From Pseudomonas lurida (lineage in GTDB: Bacteria; Pseudomonadota; Gammaproteobacteria; Pseudomonadales; Pseudomonadaceae), in contig NZ_JAAMRE010000005.1 of NCBI RefSeq assembly GCF_013522705.1, forward strand, positions 186,001 through 250,000: 64,000 nt of DNA, read 5' to 3'. Within the stretch, counting starts at the first letter, position 1. Each line of letters opens with the position of its first letter. The notes below the pieces were generated by a model. It was not told where the DNA came from, did no database searches, and was given only the letters and a program-made list of their open reading frames with translations. This document shows positions 25,725 to 34,016 of the stretch, piece after piece. The translations under genes were made by a program, and so were the position numbers.

Positions 25725-26156
25725 TTATCCGGCGAAAGGCAGCCAAGGGCTGGCGAGGATCACGGCCAGGGTCAGCAGGGTTTGAGCGCCCAGCAGCCAG
25801 GCTTGTTTGCGCAGCAGTTTGAGGGCGCCGCGACGCCGTTCGGTCCAGGGCCGGCCGGCACGCTTGGGCGATTGCAGGCCCAGAGTCTGCAGAGCCTGGT
25901 CGAGGTCGGCGGTACGCTCGGTGTCGCGGGCCAGGAGGTCGAACAGGTCGGCGTCGAAGGCCACCCGCAGCGCCCAGTACTTCTGCAGCAGCCCGAGCAG
26001 AATCATCCACAGGCTGAGCAGCAGGCAGATGGGCGAAACGCTGACCATCAACAGCTGTGCCAGGCCGAATAACACCCCGACCAGCGTCAGGCCTGTGGAT
26101 AACTGATCCAAGGAGCGGCCGCGGCGCAGCAGGCTGGCGACGACCTGAAGTTCCAT
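25725..26156 (-). CDS. small membrane protein of unknown function in the lipid operon
   Basis: 143 aa with no recognised family. The N-terminal amphipathic part (MELQVVASLLRRGRSLDQL) is followed by a hydrophobic pair (about residues 22-58, GLTLVGVLFGLAQLLMVSV and LLLSLWMILLGLL). Then come a charged loop (about 64-105, with ARDTERTADLDQAL) and a C-terminal TM (WLLGAQTLLTLAVILASPWLPF). ATG 26156 follows the preceding gene's TGA by one base, so translation is coupled. Because it is locked inside the ynb-like operon, it is probably a subunit or chaperone of the lipid-synthesis enzymes (inference). Confidence 0.8.
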   Translation of the reverse strand: MELQVVASLLRRGRSLDQLSTGLTLVGVLFGLAQLLMVSVSPICLLLSLWMILLGLLQKYWALRVAFDADLFDLLARDTERTADLDQALQTLGLQSPKRAGRPWTERRRGALKLLRKQAWLLGAQTLLTLAVILASPWLPFAG

Positions 26157-26157
26157 A

Positions 26158-27456
26158 TCAGCGGGCATGGGCCAAACCCTCAAGGGCTGAACGATGAGCG
26201 GGGTGCAGGACCACCTCGGTCCGCGCTGTACCAATCATAGCCAGTGCTTTATCTACCGTGGCGGCGCGGCCGCTGTGCAGCAGCCAGGCCGCAACAGCGG
26301 TGGCACTGCGCGAATAACCCAGGGCACAGCACACCAGCAGCGGACCTTCGATGCGCAGGCGCTCAATGGCCTGGGCCGCCTGCAGGCATTCGGCGGGTGT
26401 GGGCGCAGTCAGGTCCAGGACGGCGATGCATTGATAAGCCCGGCCCTGTGGATAAATCGGTAACTCAGCGCAGAGGTCGACGATGGCCTTGAAAGACGTT
26501 TGCTCGCTCGTCGTGGGTATTCGCCCGAGCCAGACGTTATCCACAATCAGATCCGGCTGTGGATGCTTGCGTGTCCATAGCCGTGAATTTATCCACGCCG
26601 CCGCCAGATAAGGCGCATACAGCCAGCGCGCGGCTGGCGTCAGTCGGCCATCGCTGCGCTTCTGAAACCCCACAGCGCCCAGCACGGCGTAATTGGCACT
26701 GACCAACCCCAGCGACACGGCTGGCCACAGCAGCCATAGCCAGCCGCCATCCAGCTTCAAGGCCGCTGTCGCCAGGGCCAAGGCCCCCAAGCCGTAGCGC
26801 AACCCCAGCCGCCAACGTTTCGGGTCGCGAGCCAAACGTGCATTCAACAGCGGGCTGGGATGTTCCACCGGCCACAGCCATACGCACAGCCAGCCGGCGA
26901 GGGCGCCTGTGGGTAAGTCAATAAAGTGATGTTGATAAGTGGTCAGTACCGAAATACCGATCAAGGCGAACCAGCCATGTACCACCCAGCGCCACGCACC
27001 TTGGGTGTGGCGCTGGTACATCACCCACAGGATCACCAGTAGGGCGATATGCAGCGAAGGCGCTTGGTTGAACGGCTTGTCGAAGCCAGCCAGCACGGCA
27101 AACAGCCAGCCGAATACGCCGTCCAGTTCCGGCCGCTCGAACGTGAAGCGCAGCGGCCAGATCAAAAAGCAGCTCACGGCGATGATCTGGGCGGACAGCA
27201 GGCGCAGGACATGTTGTTTGAGTTCATGGCGGCTGTTGGGCAGCAGCAGGGAGAAGCCATACAGCAGGTCAATGGACCAGTAGGGCACGATGGTCCAGGC
27301 CCAGAACGGCATATGGCTTTCCCAGTCGAATACCAGCGTACCCACATCGCTGCGCTGGCTGGTGACCCAGGTGGCAAAGCCGTAGGTGCTGAAAAACAGC
27401 GGCGCCAGCAGCAGCAGCCACAGGACCGCAGGCTTTAACAGGCCGGGTTCGCGCAT
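26158..27456 (-). CDS. PAP2-type membrane phosphatase fused to dual-specificity phosphatase (YnbD-like)
   Basis: 432-aa two-part protein. The N-terminal two-thirds is a multi-pass membrane PAP2-like region: FNQAPSLHIALLVILW supplies the SxH element and YQHHFIDLPTGALAGW the H-x3-D element. The C-terminal ~130 residues are a cytosolic cysteine phosphatase with the CX5R loop in LLVCCALGYSRSATAVAAW. This fusion is typical of E. coli YnbD. It probably removes a phosphate from a lipid intermediate in the same pathway. ATG 27456 is 2 bp after the upstream stop (TGACCATG). The neighbouring CDP-alcohol transferase suggests its substrate is a phosphatidylalcohol phosphate, as in PGP to PG; this is inference. 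Confidence 0.88.
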   Translation of the reverse strand: MREPGLLKPAVLWLLLLAPLFFSTYGFATWVTSQRSDVGTLVFDWESHMPFWAWTIVPYWSIDLLYGFSLLLPNSRHELKQHVLRLLSAQIIAVSCFLIWPLRFTFERPELDGVFGWLFAVLAGFDKPFNQAPSLHIALLVILWVMYQRHTQGAWRWVVHGWFALIGISVLTTYQHHFIDLPTGALAGWLCVWLWPVEHPSPLLNARLARDPKRWRLGLRYGLGALALATAALKLDGGWLWLLWPAVSLGLVSANYAVLGAVGFQKRSDGRLTPAARWLYAPYLAAAWINSRLWTRKHPQPDLIVDNVWLGRIPTTSEQTSFKAIVDLCAELPIYPQGRAYQCIAVLDLTAPTPAECLQAAQAIERLRIEGPLLVCCALGYSRSATAVAAWLLHSGRAATVDKALAMIGTARTEVVLHPAHRSALEGLAHAR

Positions 27457-27458
27457 GG

Positions 27459-29213
27459 TCAGATCTTCTGTGCCAGGGACACGGTGAAAATGCCCCATTC
27501 ATCCACGCGCTGGGTGATCTTGCGGAACCCGGCGGCTTCCACCAACTGGTCCATTTCCGCCTGGCTGCGACGGCGCATCACCCACGCCTGACCCTGGCGA
27601 TGGCTGGTCAGCGCACGGGCGATCAGCTCCAGCTGCGGGTGCCATGGCTGGCCGGTGTAGACCAGATAACCGCCAGGCTCCACTGCCTCGGCCAGACCGG
27701 CCAGCGAGCCACCGACCATACCGTTGTCGGCGAACAATTCGTACAACCCGGACACCACCGCCAGGGTCGGTTCAGGGGTCAGCGCCGCCAAATCCAGGCG
27801 GTCGAACGCGTCGCCTTTCACGAATTGCGCGATATCCCCCAGGCCTTTTTCGCGGATCAATGCGCCACCGTCGCGCACGTTGATGTCGCTGTAGTCGCGC
27901 AGCAGGATCGATTCCGGCAGCGGCGATACACCCTGCAAAGCCTCCAGAATGTAACGGCCATGGCCGGCGGCGATGTCAACGATGCGCACCTCGCGCTGTT
28001 CATCGCGCAACCGGACCATGGCCAGGCGCAGCAGTTCTTCGACGTTCAGCTTGCGCTGGCGAATGCCGCGCCAGCCGATGGAATTGAGGTAGTTGGCGTC
28101 GATCATGCGCCCCAGGGCGCCTTTGCCCGTGGGAGTGTTGCGGTACACATAATCCAGGGTGCTGCCGGAGTCGAAACCGGTATCGAAACCCAGTTTGACG
28201 CCTTCGGACAGGTTCTTGCCCAGACCCATGCTCGCACGGGTCATGCGCCAGTACAGGTCGCGTGGGGAATTGTGCGGCAGCGGCGCGGCCAGGGATTCGG
28301 ACTCGGCGCACGTGGCGCCCAGTTTGTCGGCGTCCAGCAGCGAGGCGCGGTCCAGCGGGTGCTCGAAATTCTGCAGGATAAAGCGCCGGGCGCTGCTTAC
28401 CGCCACCGCACGGTCGCGTTCGCCGAGGGTGTCATGGAAGAACCCGGGCAGGATGTGCAGTTCTTTTTTCAGGCTGCCCAGGCGGTCGAAAAACTGCTGT
28501 TGCGGTTTGCGATGCACCACAAAGTCAGCGCCGGACACCAGCAGCTGGGTCGGCACCTGGATCGCCTGGGCGTCTGCGACCACGCGGTCGGCGGCTTCGT
28601 ACAGGCCCAGCAGCACATTCACCGAAATCGCCTTGGTGATCAGCGGATCGCTGTCGTAGGACGCCACGCGCTCCGGGTCGTGGCTGAGGAACTTGGCCTT
28701 GACGTAGCTGTTGACGAAAAAGTTGCCGCGAAACTTGCGCATCAAGGCCAGGCCAGTTCGTGCGAACGGCACATACAGCTTGACCTTGAACGCCGGGGAA
28801 GCGAGCACCAGCGCGCGGATTTTCGGCGCGTAATCGTGTACCCAGGTGGCGGCGATCACCGCGCCGACACTTTGAGCAACCACGGCGAAGTTCTCTTGCT
28901 CAATGCCATAGGTGGCGCCGATGTGGTCGCAAAAGGTCTGCACGTCGCGCGCGCTGGTGGCGAAGCTGGGGCTGTCACCGCGGTCACCGGGCGACTGGCC
29001 ATGGCCACGGGCGTCCCAGGCGAAGAAGTCGAATTGCGGCAGGTCGAGTTCATCGACCAGGTGCGCGATACGCCCCGAGTGCTCATGCCCGCGATGGAAC
29101 AACACGATTGCCTTACGCGGCTCGCCGCCCGCTGGGGCGGTGGCCGGCCAGTGCCGGTAGAAAAGCTCGACGCCATCATGGGTACTGAAGGTGTGCTGTT
29201 GCTGTTCGCGCAT
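27459..29213 (-). CDS. bifunctional alpha/beta hydrolase and SAM methyltransferase (YnbC-like)
   Basis: 584-aa fusion. Residues ~1-290 are an alpha/beta hydrolase of the monoglyceride-lipase type (FFAWDARGHGQSPGD; nucleophile elbow VVAQSVGAV, where the usual GxSxG first Gly is Ala; C-terminal PGFFHDT). Residues ~330-584 are a class I methyltransferase-like domain (VRIVDIAAGHGRYILEAL is the SAM loop). AAGGA precedes ATG 29213. E. coli YnbC has the same architecture. In the operon it could remodel or methylate the head group or acyl chains of the lipid made by its neighbours; nothing in the sequence says which. It lies 11 bp from the CDP-alcohol transferase gene. Confidence 0.88.
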   Translation of the reverse strand: MREQQQHTFSTHDGVELFYRHWPATAPAGGEPRKAIVLFHRGHEHSGRIAHLVDELDLPQFDFFAWDARGHGQSPGDRGDSPSFATSARDVQTFCDHIGATYGIEQENFAVVAQSVGAVIAATWVHDYAPKIRALVLASPAFKVKLYVPFARTGLALMRKFRGNFFVNSYVKAKFLSHDPERVASYDSDPLITKAISVNVLLGLYEAADRVVADAQAIQVPTQLLVSGADFVVHRKPQQQFFDRLGSLKKELHILPGFFHDTLGERDRAVAVSSARRFILQNFEHPLDRASLLDADKLGATCAESESLAAPLPHNSPRDLYWRMTRASMGLGKNLSEGVKLGFDTGFDSGSTLDYVYRNTPTGKGALGRMIDANYLNSIGWRGIRQRKLNVEELLRLAMVRLRDEQREVRIVDIAAGHGRYILEALQGVSPLPESILLRDYSDINVRDGGALIREKGLGDIAQFVKGDAFDRLDLAALTPEPTLAVVSGLYELFADNGMVGGSLAGLAEAVEPGGYLVYTGQPWHPQLELIARALTSHRQGQAWVMRRRSQAEMDQLVEAAGFRKITQRVDEWGIFTVSLAQKI

Positions 29214-29224
29214 CGCAGAATCCT

Positions 29225-29848
29225 TTATGCAGAAGGGGAGGTGGTTTGAGCTTCTTTGAGGCCTTGGCGCACGCGGTTGACCAGGGTGTAGGCCAGCAGT
29301 GCGGCGACCAGCCACATCAGCGTGTCGACCCAACCGCTGCCCAGCCAGCCGAGCGCCACGCCGGTGGCCAGCACGCCGAGTACGAAGGCCCGGTCGCTTT
29401 TGCCCATCGGCCCATCGTAACGGCGCGATGCACCGACCATCGGCCCGAGCACGCCAGCGTATTCGCTGAACACCGCCAGTAACGCCACCAGCAGCACCGC
29501 CGCCAGGCTGACGCCGGGGATCAGCGCAAATGGCAGGATCAGGGCGCTGTCGGCGATGACGTCGCACAGCTCATTAAGGTACGCACCCAGGCGCGATTGC
29601 TGGCCGAATTCGCGCGCGAGCATGCCGTCGATGGCATTGAGCGCCATGCGCAGGATCATCCACACCGGGATCAGCGCAAACAGCCACAGGTGTTGGGCAA
29701 AGCCGGCAATCAACAGGCCGACGAGCAGCGAAATAATGCCGGCCAGCACGGTGATCTGGTTGGCGGTGGTGCCGTTGTCGTAGAGGCGCTGCACGAGGGG
29801 ACGCAGCAGGTTTTGAAACCGCGGTTTGAGCTGATAGATCGAAATCAT
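29225..29848 (-). CDS. CDP-alcohol phosphatidyltransferase (YnbA-like)
   Basis: Integral membrane enzyme (207 aa, about six TM segments) that joins CDP-diacylglycerol to an alcohol. The signature D-x2-D-G-x2-A-R-x8-G-x3-D-x3-D is recognisable, but two Asp are replaced: the sequence reads NAIDGMLAREFGQ and then RLGAYLNELCD, with Asn at the first and third metal/substrate positions. It is the first gene of a minus-strand operon of six, matching E. coli ynbA. The head-group alcohol is unknown. Housekeeping PgsA and PssA would be encoded elsewhere. Confidence 0.88.
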   Translation of the reverse strand: MISIYQLKPRFQNLLRPLVQRLYDNGTTANQITVLAGIISLLVGLLIAGFAQHLWLFALIPVWMILRMALNAIDGMLAREFGQQSRLGAYLNELCDVIADSALILPFALIPGVSLAAVLLVALLAVFSEYAGVLGPMVGASRRYDGPMGKSDRAFVLGVLATGVALGWLGSGWVDTLMWLVAALLAYTLVNRVRQGLKEAQTTSPSA

Positions 29849-30060
29849 GGGGGATGACGCTTCCTTGTCCGTGAGCCCGCTGGAGTGTGCCGATTATTCC
29901 GGGCCTGCACCAGCGATAGCGTGTGTTTATGGGGGGTTAATCACGCTCCTGACGGCAATGAAGGTCAAGGGTGGGCAATGTTTGAAGCAGGGGTTACCGA
30001 ACAAAAATTTCACGCTGTGTGTTATATCGTAACGAATTGTGTACGAGCGGGCGTGTTGGG

Positions 30061-31983
30061 ATGCAAGTGGATCTAGAAGCTGACGGCGCTTCGGTAGAGG
30101 GCCTGCCGCGTTTTCAGCAGGGGCTGTTCCATGCCCGGCGGTTGCGTCAGGCCGGTATCAGCCTGACGGTGCTGGCGGTGATCGGCTGGGTGCTGGCGTT
30201 GTTTGTCGCGCTGTTTGCGCCGCTGTCGATCTGGCCGGTGGTGCTGATCAATTGCGCCTCGGCGTTGCTGGTGCTGGTGGCGGGGTTGCAATCAGCGTGG
30301 TGGGTGGCGGATTGGCGCGCGCAGGCGCTGGAGCCGACCGTTGAGTCGGTCGAACCCGGCGAGGCGGCCAGCGGCTGGTCTGCACGGTTGCTGGAGCGTT
30401 TCGGCACTGGGCTGCTGGCCCAGGTCGGTACGCCGGTGTTGTGGCTGTGCGGCTGGTCGCTGCTGGCGCTGATCAGCATCGCGGAGTTTTGGAACCTGGC
30501 GTTACCGGCCGCCCAAGTCGGCCAGTCCGCCAGCATCGGCGCCGCGTTGGCGTTGGCCCTGGCGTTTGGCGTGCTGGTGTTCGAGCGCCGGCTGGCCCAG
30601 GAAACCGCCGCGCAATGGCCCGAAGCCGCGCAGTTGGCACAGTTGAGCCGGGTGGCGATCAGTTGCCTGGTGGTCAGCGCGGTTTGCCTGTTGTTCGCCG
30701 GTGAGGCATCGGTATGGCCGCTGCGTCTGGCGACCCTCGTGGGGTTGTTGCCGGCGCTGGTGGCGCTGGAGTTCTTGTTCAGGGCCGTGCTGTCGCTGTT
30801 CAGCCCGCGCCAGCCACGGCGGGAGCCGCGCCTGATGGCGCAGAGCTTTATCGCCGGCCTGCTGCGTTGGCCGCCGCGCCCGTTGCTGGCGTTGCAGCAT
30901 GAATTGCACAATCGCTTCGGTATCGATCTGCGCCAGATCTGGGCGTTTACCTACATGCGCCGAGCGTTTTTGCCGGTGCTGGTGGTGGTTCTGGCGATCG
31001 GCTGGGCGCTGACCGGCGTGCATGAAGTCCCGCTGCAAGGCCGTGGGATTTATGAGCGCTTCGGTAAACCGGTCGAGGTGTTCGGCCCCGGGCTGCACAC
31101 CGGGTTGCCGTGGCCATTAGGGCGTGTGTTGCCAGTGGAAAACGGCGTGGTGCATGAGCTGGCGACCAGTGCCAGCGACGCCGCGGCCCCGGCGCCGGCG
31201 CCCGCCGAAGGCCCGCCGCCGCTGATCGCCAATCGCCTGTGGGACGCCAGCCATGTGAACGACAAATCCCAGGTCATCGCCAGCCGCCGTGGCGACACTC
31301 AGGGCTTCCAAATCGTCAATATGGACGTGCGTTTCGTCTACCGCATCGGCCTCAGCGATCAGGCCGCGCTCGCCGCCACCTACAACAGCGCGGACGTACC
31401 GATGCTGATCCGCAGCACCGCCAGCCGTATCCTCGTGCACGATTTTGCCTCGCGCACCCTCGACGAATTGCTCGGTGAGCAGCGCACCCGCCTGGCGGAT
31501 GAAATTGGCCGTGCCGTGCAGGCAGATTTGCAGCGCCTGGACAGCGGGGTGGAAATTCTCGCCACGGTGGTGGAAGCCATCCACCCACCGGCCGGCGCCG
31601 CCAATGCTTATCACGCCGTGCAAGCCGCACAGATCGGCGCCCAGGCCCTGATCGCCCGCGAACGCGGCGCCGCCAGCGAGCAGACCAACCAGGCCCTGCT
31701 GCGCGCCAGCAGCGCTCGCGACCAGGCCCAGGCCAGCGCCCGTGAAGTGAATGCCGGGGCACAGGCTGCCGACCTGCGTTTCACGGCCGAACAAAAGGCT
31801 TACGCCACGGCGGGCCGGGCATTTGTGCTGGAGCAGTATTTCAGCCAGCTCAGTCAGGGCCTGGCCCACGCCAAGTTGCTCATTTTGGATCACCGTCTGG
31901 GCGCCGATGGCGCGCCGACCATCGATCTGCGTTCTTTCACTTTGCCGGCCGACCCCATGGCGCCGCGTAAAGCCGTGCAATAA
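30061..31983 (+). CDS. SPFH-domain membrane protein, HflK-like with extra N-terminal TM domain
   Basis: About 640 aa. Residues ~25-270 are an unusual hydrophobic domain with at least six TM segments (LTVLAVIGWVLALFVALF, WLCGWSLLALISIAEFW and others). A final TM at about 305-325 (FLPVLVVVLAIGWALTG) leads into an SPFH/band-7 domain of the HflK type (GIYERFGKPVEVFGPGLHTGLPWP). An Ala/Gln-rich coiled-coil tail follows (ARDQAQASAREVNAGAQAADLRF). ATG 30061 is preferred over the ATG at 30019 but neither has a strong ribosome-binding site. It is the first gene of a tightly linked four-gene operon with two more SPFH proteins and a metal P-type ATPase. SPFH proteins of this kind form large membrane cages around partner proteins; here the partner may be the ATPase or FtsH. 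Confidence 0.88.
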   Translation: MQVDLEADGASVEGLPRFQQGLFHARRLRQAGISLTVLAVIGWVLALFVALFAPLSIWPVVLINCASALLVLVAGLQSAWWVADWRAQALEPTVESVEPGEAASGWSARLLERFGTGLLAQVGTPVLWLCGWSLLALISIAEFWNLALPAAQVGQSASIGAALALALAFGVLVFERRLAQETAAQWPEAAQLAQLSRVAISCLVVSAVCLLFAGEASVWPLRLATLVGLLPALVALEFLFRAVLSLFSPRQPRREPRLMAQSFIAGLLRWPPRPLLALQHELHNRFGIDLRQIWAFTYMRRAFLPVLVVVLAIGWALTGVHEVPLQGRGIYERFGKPVEVFGPGLHTGLPWPLGRVLPVENGVVHELATSASDAAAPAPAPAEGPPPLIANRLWDASHVNDKSQVIASRRGDTQGFQIVNMDVRFVYRIGLSDQAALAATYNSADVPMLIRSTASRILVHDFASRTLDELLGEQRTRLADEIGRAVQADLQRLDSGVEILATVVEAIHPPAGAANAYHAVQAAQIGAQALIARERGAASEQTNQALLRASSARDQAQASAREVNAGAQAADLRFTAEQKAYATAGRAFVLEQYFSQLSQGLAHAKLLILDHRLGADGAPTIDLRSFTLPADPMAPRKAVQ

Positions 31984-31995
31984 GGAGTCTGTCTG

Positions 31996-32985
31996 TTGAG
32001 CGCTCATTCTCACGATCACGGTCATCACCACGGCCATCATCACCACCATCATCATGACGAGGAGCACGCCGGCGGCCCGTTCCCTTGGCGGCGTATGGGC
32101 TGGGCCGTGTTGCTGGTGCTGTTTGCGCTGGCGGCGGCGAGCCTGGTGCAGGTGCGTTCCGGCGAGGCCACGGTGATCACCCGGTTCGGCAACCCGTCGC
32201 GGGTGTTGCTGGAACCGGGCCTGGGCTGGCGCTGGCCGGCGCCGTTCGAAGCAGCGATCCCGGTAGACCTGCGCCTGCGCACCACTTCCAGCGGTCTGCA
32301 AGATGTGGGCACGCGCGACGGCCTGCGCATCATCGTGCAGGCCTACGTGGCCTGGCAGGTGCAGGGCGACGCCGAGCATGTGCAGCGCTTTATGCGCGCG
32401 GTGCAGAACCAACCGGATGAGGCGGCGCGGCAGATTCGTACGTTTGTCGGCTCGGCGCTGGAAACCACCGCCGCCAGCTTCGACCTGTCCAGCCTGGTCA
32501 ATACCGACGCCGGCCAGGTGCGTATCGCCGACTTCGAGGCGCAGTTGCGTCAGCAGATCGATCAACAATTGCTCGCCACTTACGGCGTGCGCGTCGCGCA
32601 GGTCGGGGTCGAACGGCTGACCTTGCCGTCGGTGACCCTTACCGCCACCGTCGACCGCATGCGCGCCGAGCGGGAAACCATCGCCACCGAACGCACCGCC
32701 GTGGGCAAGCGCGAAGCGGCGCAGATCCGTTCGGCCGCCGAGCGTGACGCGCGGATCGTGCAGGCGGACGCCACGGTCAAGGCCGCCGATATCGAAGCGC
32801 AGTCGCGGGTCGAGGCGGCGCAGATTTACGGACGCGCCTACGCCAGCAATCCGCAGCTGTATAACCTGCTGCGCTCGCTCGACACCCTGGGCACGGTAGT
32901 CACGCCAGGCACCAAGATCATCCTGCGCACCGACGCAGCGCCGTTTCGCGCGCTGGTGGACGGGCCCAAGGATGTTCAACCATGA
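31996..32985 (+). CDS. SPFH-domain membrane protein, HflC-like, with His-rich N-terminus
   Basis: 329 aa from a TTG start; TAAGGAG at 31981-31987 sits at good distance and overlaps the stop of the previous gene. Residues 4-24 contain 14 histidines, then one TM (MGWAVLLVLFALAAASLVQV) and a band-7/SPFH domain (ATVITRFGNPSRVLLEPGLGW). A helical Glu/Arg/Ala stretch follows (MRAERETIATERTAVGKREA), as in HflC. Ordinary HflC has no His tail; this one should bind divalent metal on the cytoplasmic side, fitting the P-type ATPase in the same operon. The stop overlaps the next start (ATGA). Confidence 0.9.
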   Translation: MSAHSHDHGHHHGHHHHHHHDEEHAGGPFPWRRMGWAVLLVLFALAAASLVQVRSGEATVITRFGNPSRVLLEPGLGWRWPAPFEAAIPVDLRLRTTSSGLQDVGTRDGLRIIVQAYVAWQVQGDAEHVQRFMRAVQNQPDEAARQIRTFVGSALETTAASFDLSSLVNTDAGQVRIADFEAQLRQQIDQQLLATYGVRVAQVGVERLTLPSVTLTATVDRMRAERETIATERTAVGKREAAQIRSAAERDARIVQADATVKAADIEAQSRVEAAQIYGRAYASNPQLYNLLRSLDTLGTVVTPGTKIILRTDAAPFRALVDGPKDVQP

Positions 32986-34016
32986 CCGAGCGTGACAGCC
33001 CGGACAGCCCCTGGATCCAGGCCGGGCGCTTGACCTTCATGGCGCTGTATGCGGTGACGGTGCTGGCGGCGTTGGCGTGGGCGTTTTCCAATGTGCGCCA
33101 GATCGACCCGCAGAACCGCGCCGTGGTATTGCACTTCGGCGCGCTGGACCGCGTCCAGAATGCCGGGCTGTTGCTGGCCTGGCCGCAGCCGTTCGAGCAG
33201 GTGGTGTTGCTGCCGGCGGCGGACCGTGTGCTCGAGCGCCGGGTGGAAGGCCTGCTGCGCTCGGACGCGGCGATCCAGGCCGACCGGGTGGCCAGTTTCG
33301 CCACGCCGCTCAGCGACGCCCTGGCCGGTTCCGGGTACCTGCTGACCGGTGATGCCGGCGTGGTGCAACTGGATGTGCGGGTGTTCTACAAAGTCACCGA
33401 GCCCTATGCCTTTGTGCTGCAGGGCGACCATGTGCTGCCGGCGCTGGATCGCCTGGTGACCCGCAGCGCGGTGGCACTGACGGCGGCGCGAGACCTGGAC
33501 ACGATCCTGGTGGCCCGCCCGGAACTGATCGGCAGCGACAACGGCGCCGCCGAACGCCGCGAGCGCCTGCGCGGCGACTTGGTGCAAGGCATCAATAAAC
33601 GCTTGGCCGAGTTGACCGCCAGCGGGCTGGGCCTGGGCATCGAAGCCACCCGTGTGGATGTGCAATCGAGCCTGCCGGGGCCGGCGGTGAATGCGTTCAA
33701 TGCGGTGCTCACTGCCAGTCAGCAGGCTGATAAAGCCGTGGCCAATGCGCGAACCGAGGCTGAAAAACTCACCCAGGCCGCCACCCAGCAGGCCGACCGG
33801 CTGGTGCAAGTGGCGCACGCCCAAGCCAGCGAACGCCTGGCCAATGCCCAGGCGCAGACCGCCACGGTGACCAGCCTGGCGCAGGTGAAAGACCCGGGCC
33901 TGCTGTTGCGCCTGTACCGCGAGCGTTTGCCGAAGGTGCTCGGCCAGGCCGGGTCCGTGACCACGGTGGACCCCAAAGACGACGCCCGCTTGATCATTCA
34001 GGGAGCCGAACAATGA
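32982..34016 (+). CDS. SPFH-domain membrane protein, HflK-like, second copy
   Basis: 344 aa with one N-terminal TM (FMALYAVTVLAALAWAF) and an SPFH domain (IDPQNRAVVLHFGALDRVQNAGLLLAWP; the core VQLDVRVFYKVTEPYAF). The tail is Ala/Gln/Glu-rich and helical (QQADKAVANARTEAEKLTQA) and likely oligomerises with the two SPFH neighbours. ATGA overlaps link it to the genes on both sides, so stoichiometric expression is expected. It does not resemble the other two closely enough to be a recent duplicate. Confidence 0.9.
   Translation: MTERDSPDSPWIQAGRLTFMALYAVTVLAALAWAFSNVRQIDPQNRAVVLHFGALDRVQNAGLLLAWPQPFEQVVLLPAADRVLERRVEGLLRSDAAIQADRVASFATPLSDALAGSGYLLTGDAGVVQLDVRVFYKVTEPYAFVLQGDHVLPALDRLVTRSAVALTAARDLDTILVARPELIGSDNGAAERRERLRGDLVQGINKRLAELTASGLGLGIEATRVDVQSSLPGPAVNAFNAVLTASQQADKAVANARTEAEKLTQAATQQADRLVQVAHAQASERLANAQAQTATVTSLAQVKDPGLLLRLYRERLPKVLGQAGSVTTVDPKDDARLIIQGAEQ

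Noticed and set aside
27600..29249. 549-aa open frame opposite the hydrolase-methyltransferase gene
   Set aside because: Shadow of a gene with clear catalytic motifs on the other strand.
31117..32979. 620-aa open frame opposite the SPFH genes
   Set aside because: Shadow of well-recognised SPFH genes; sequence is low-complexity His/Gly/Arg-rich.
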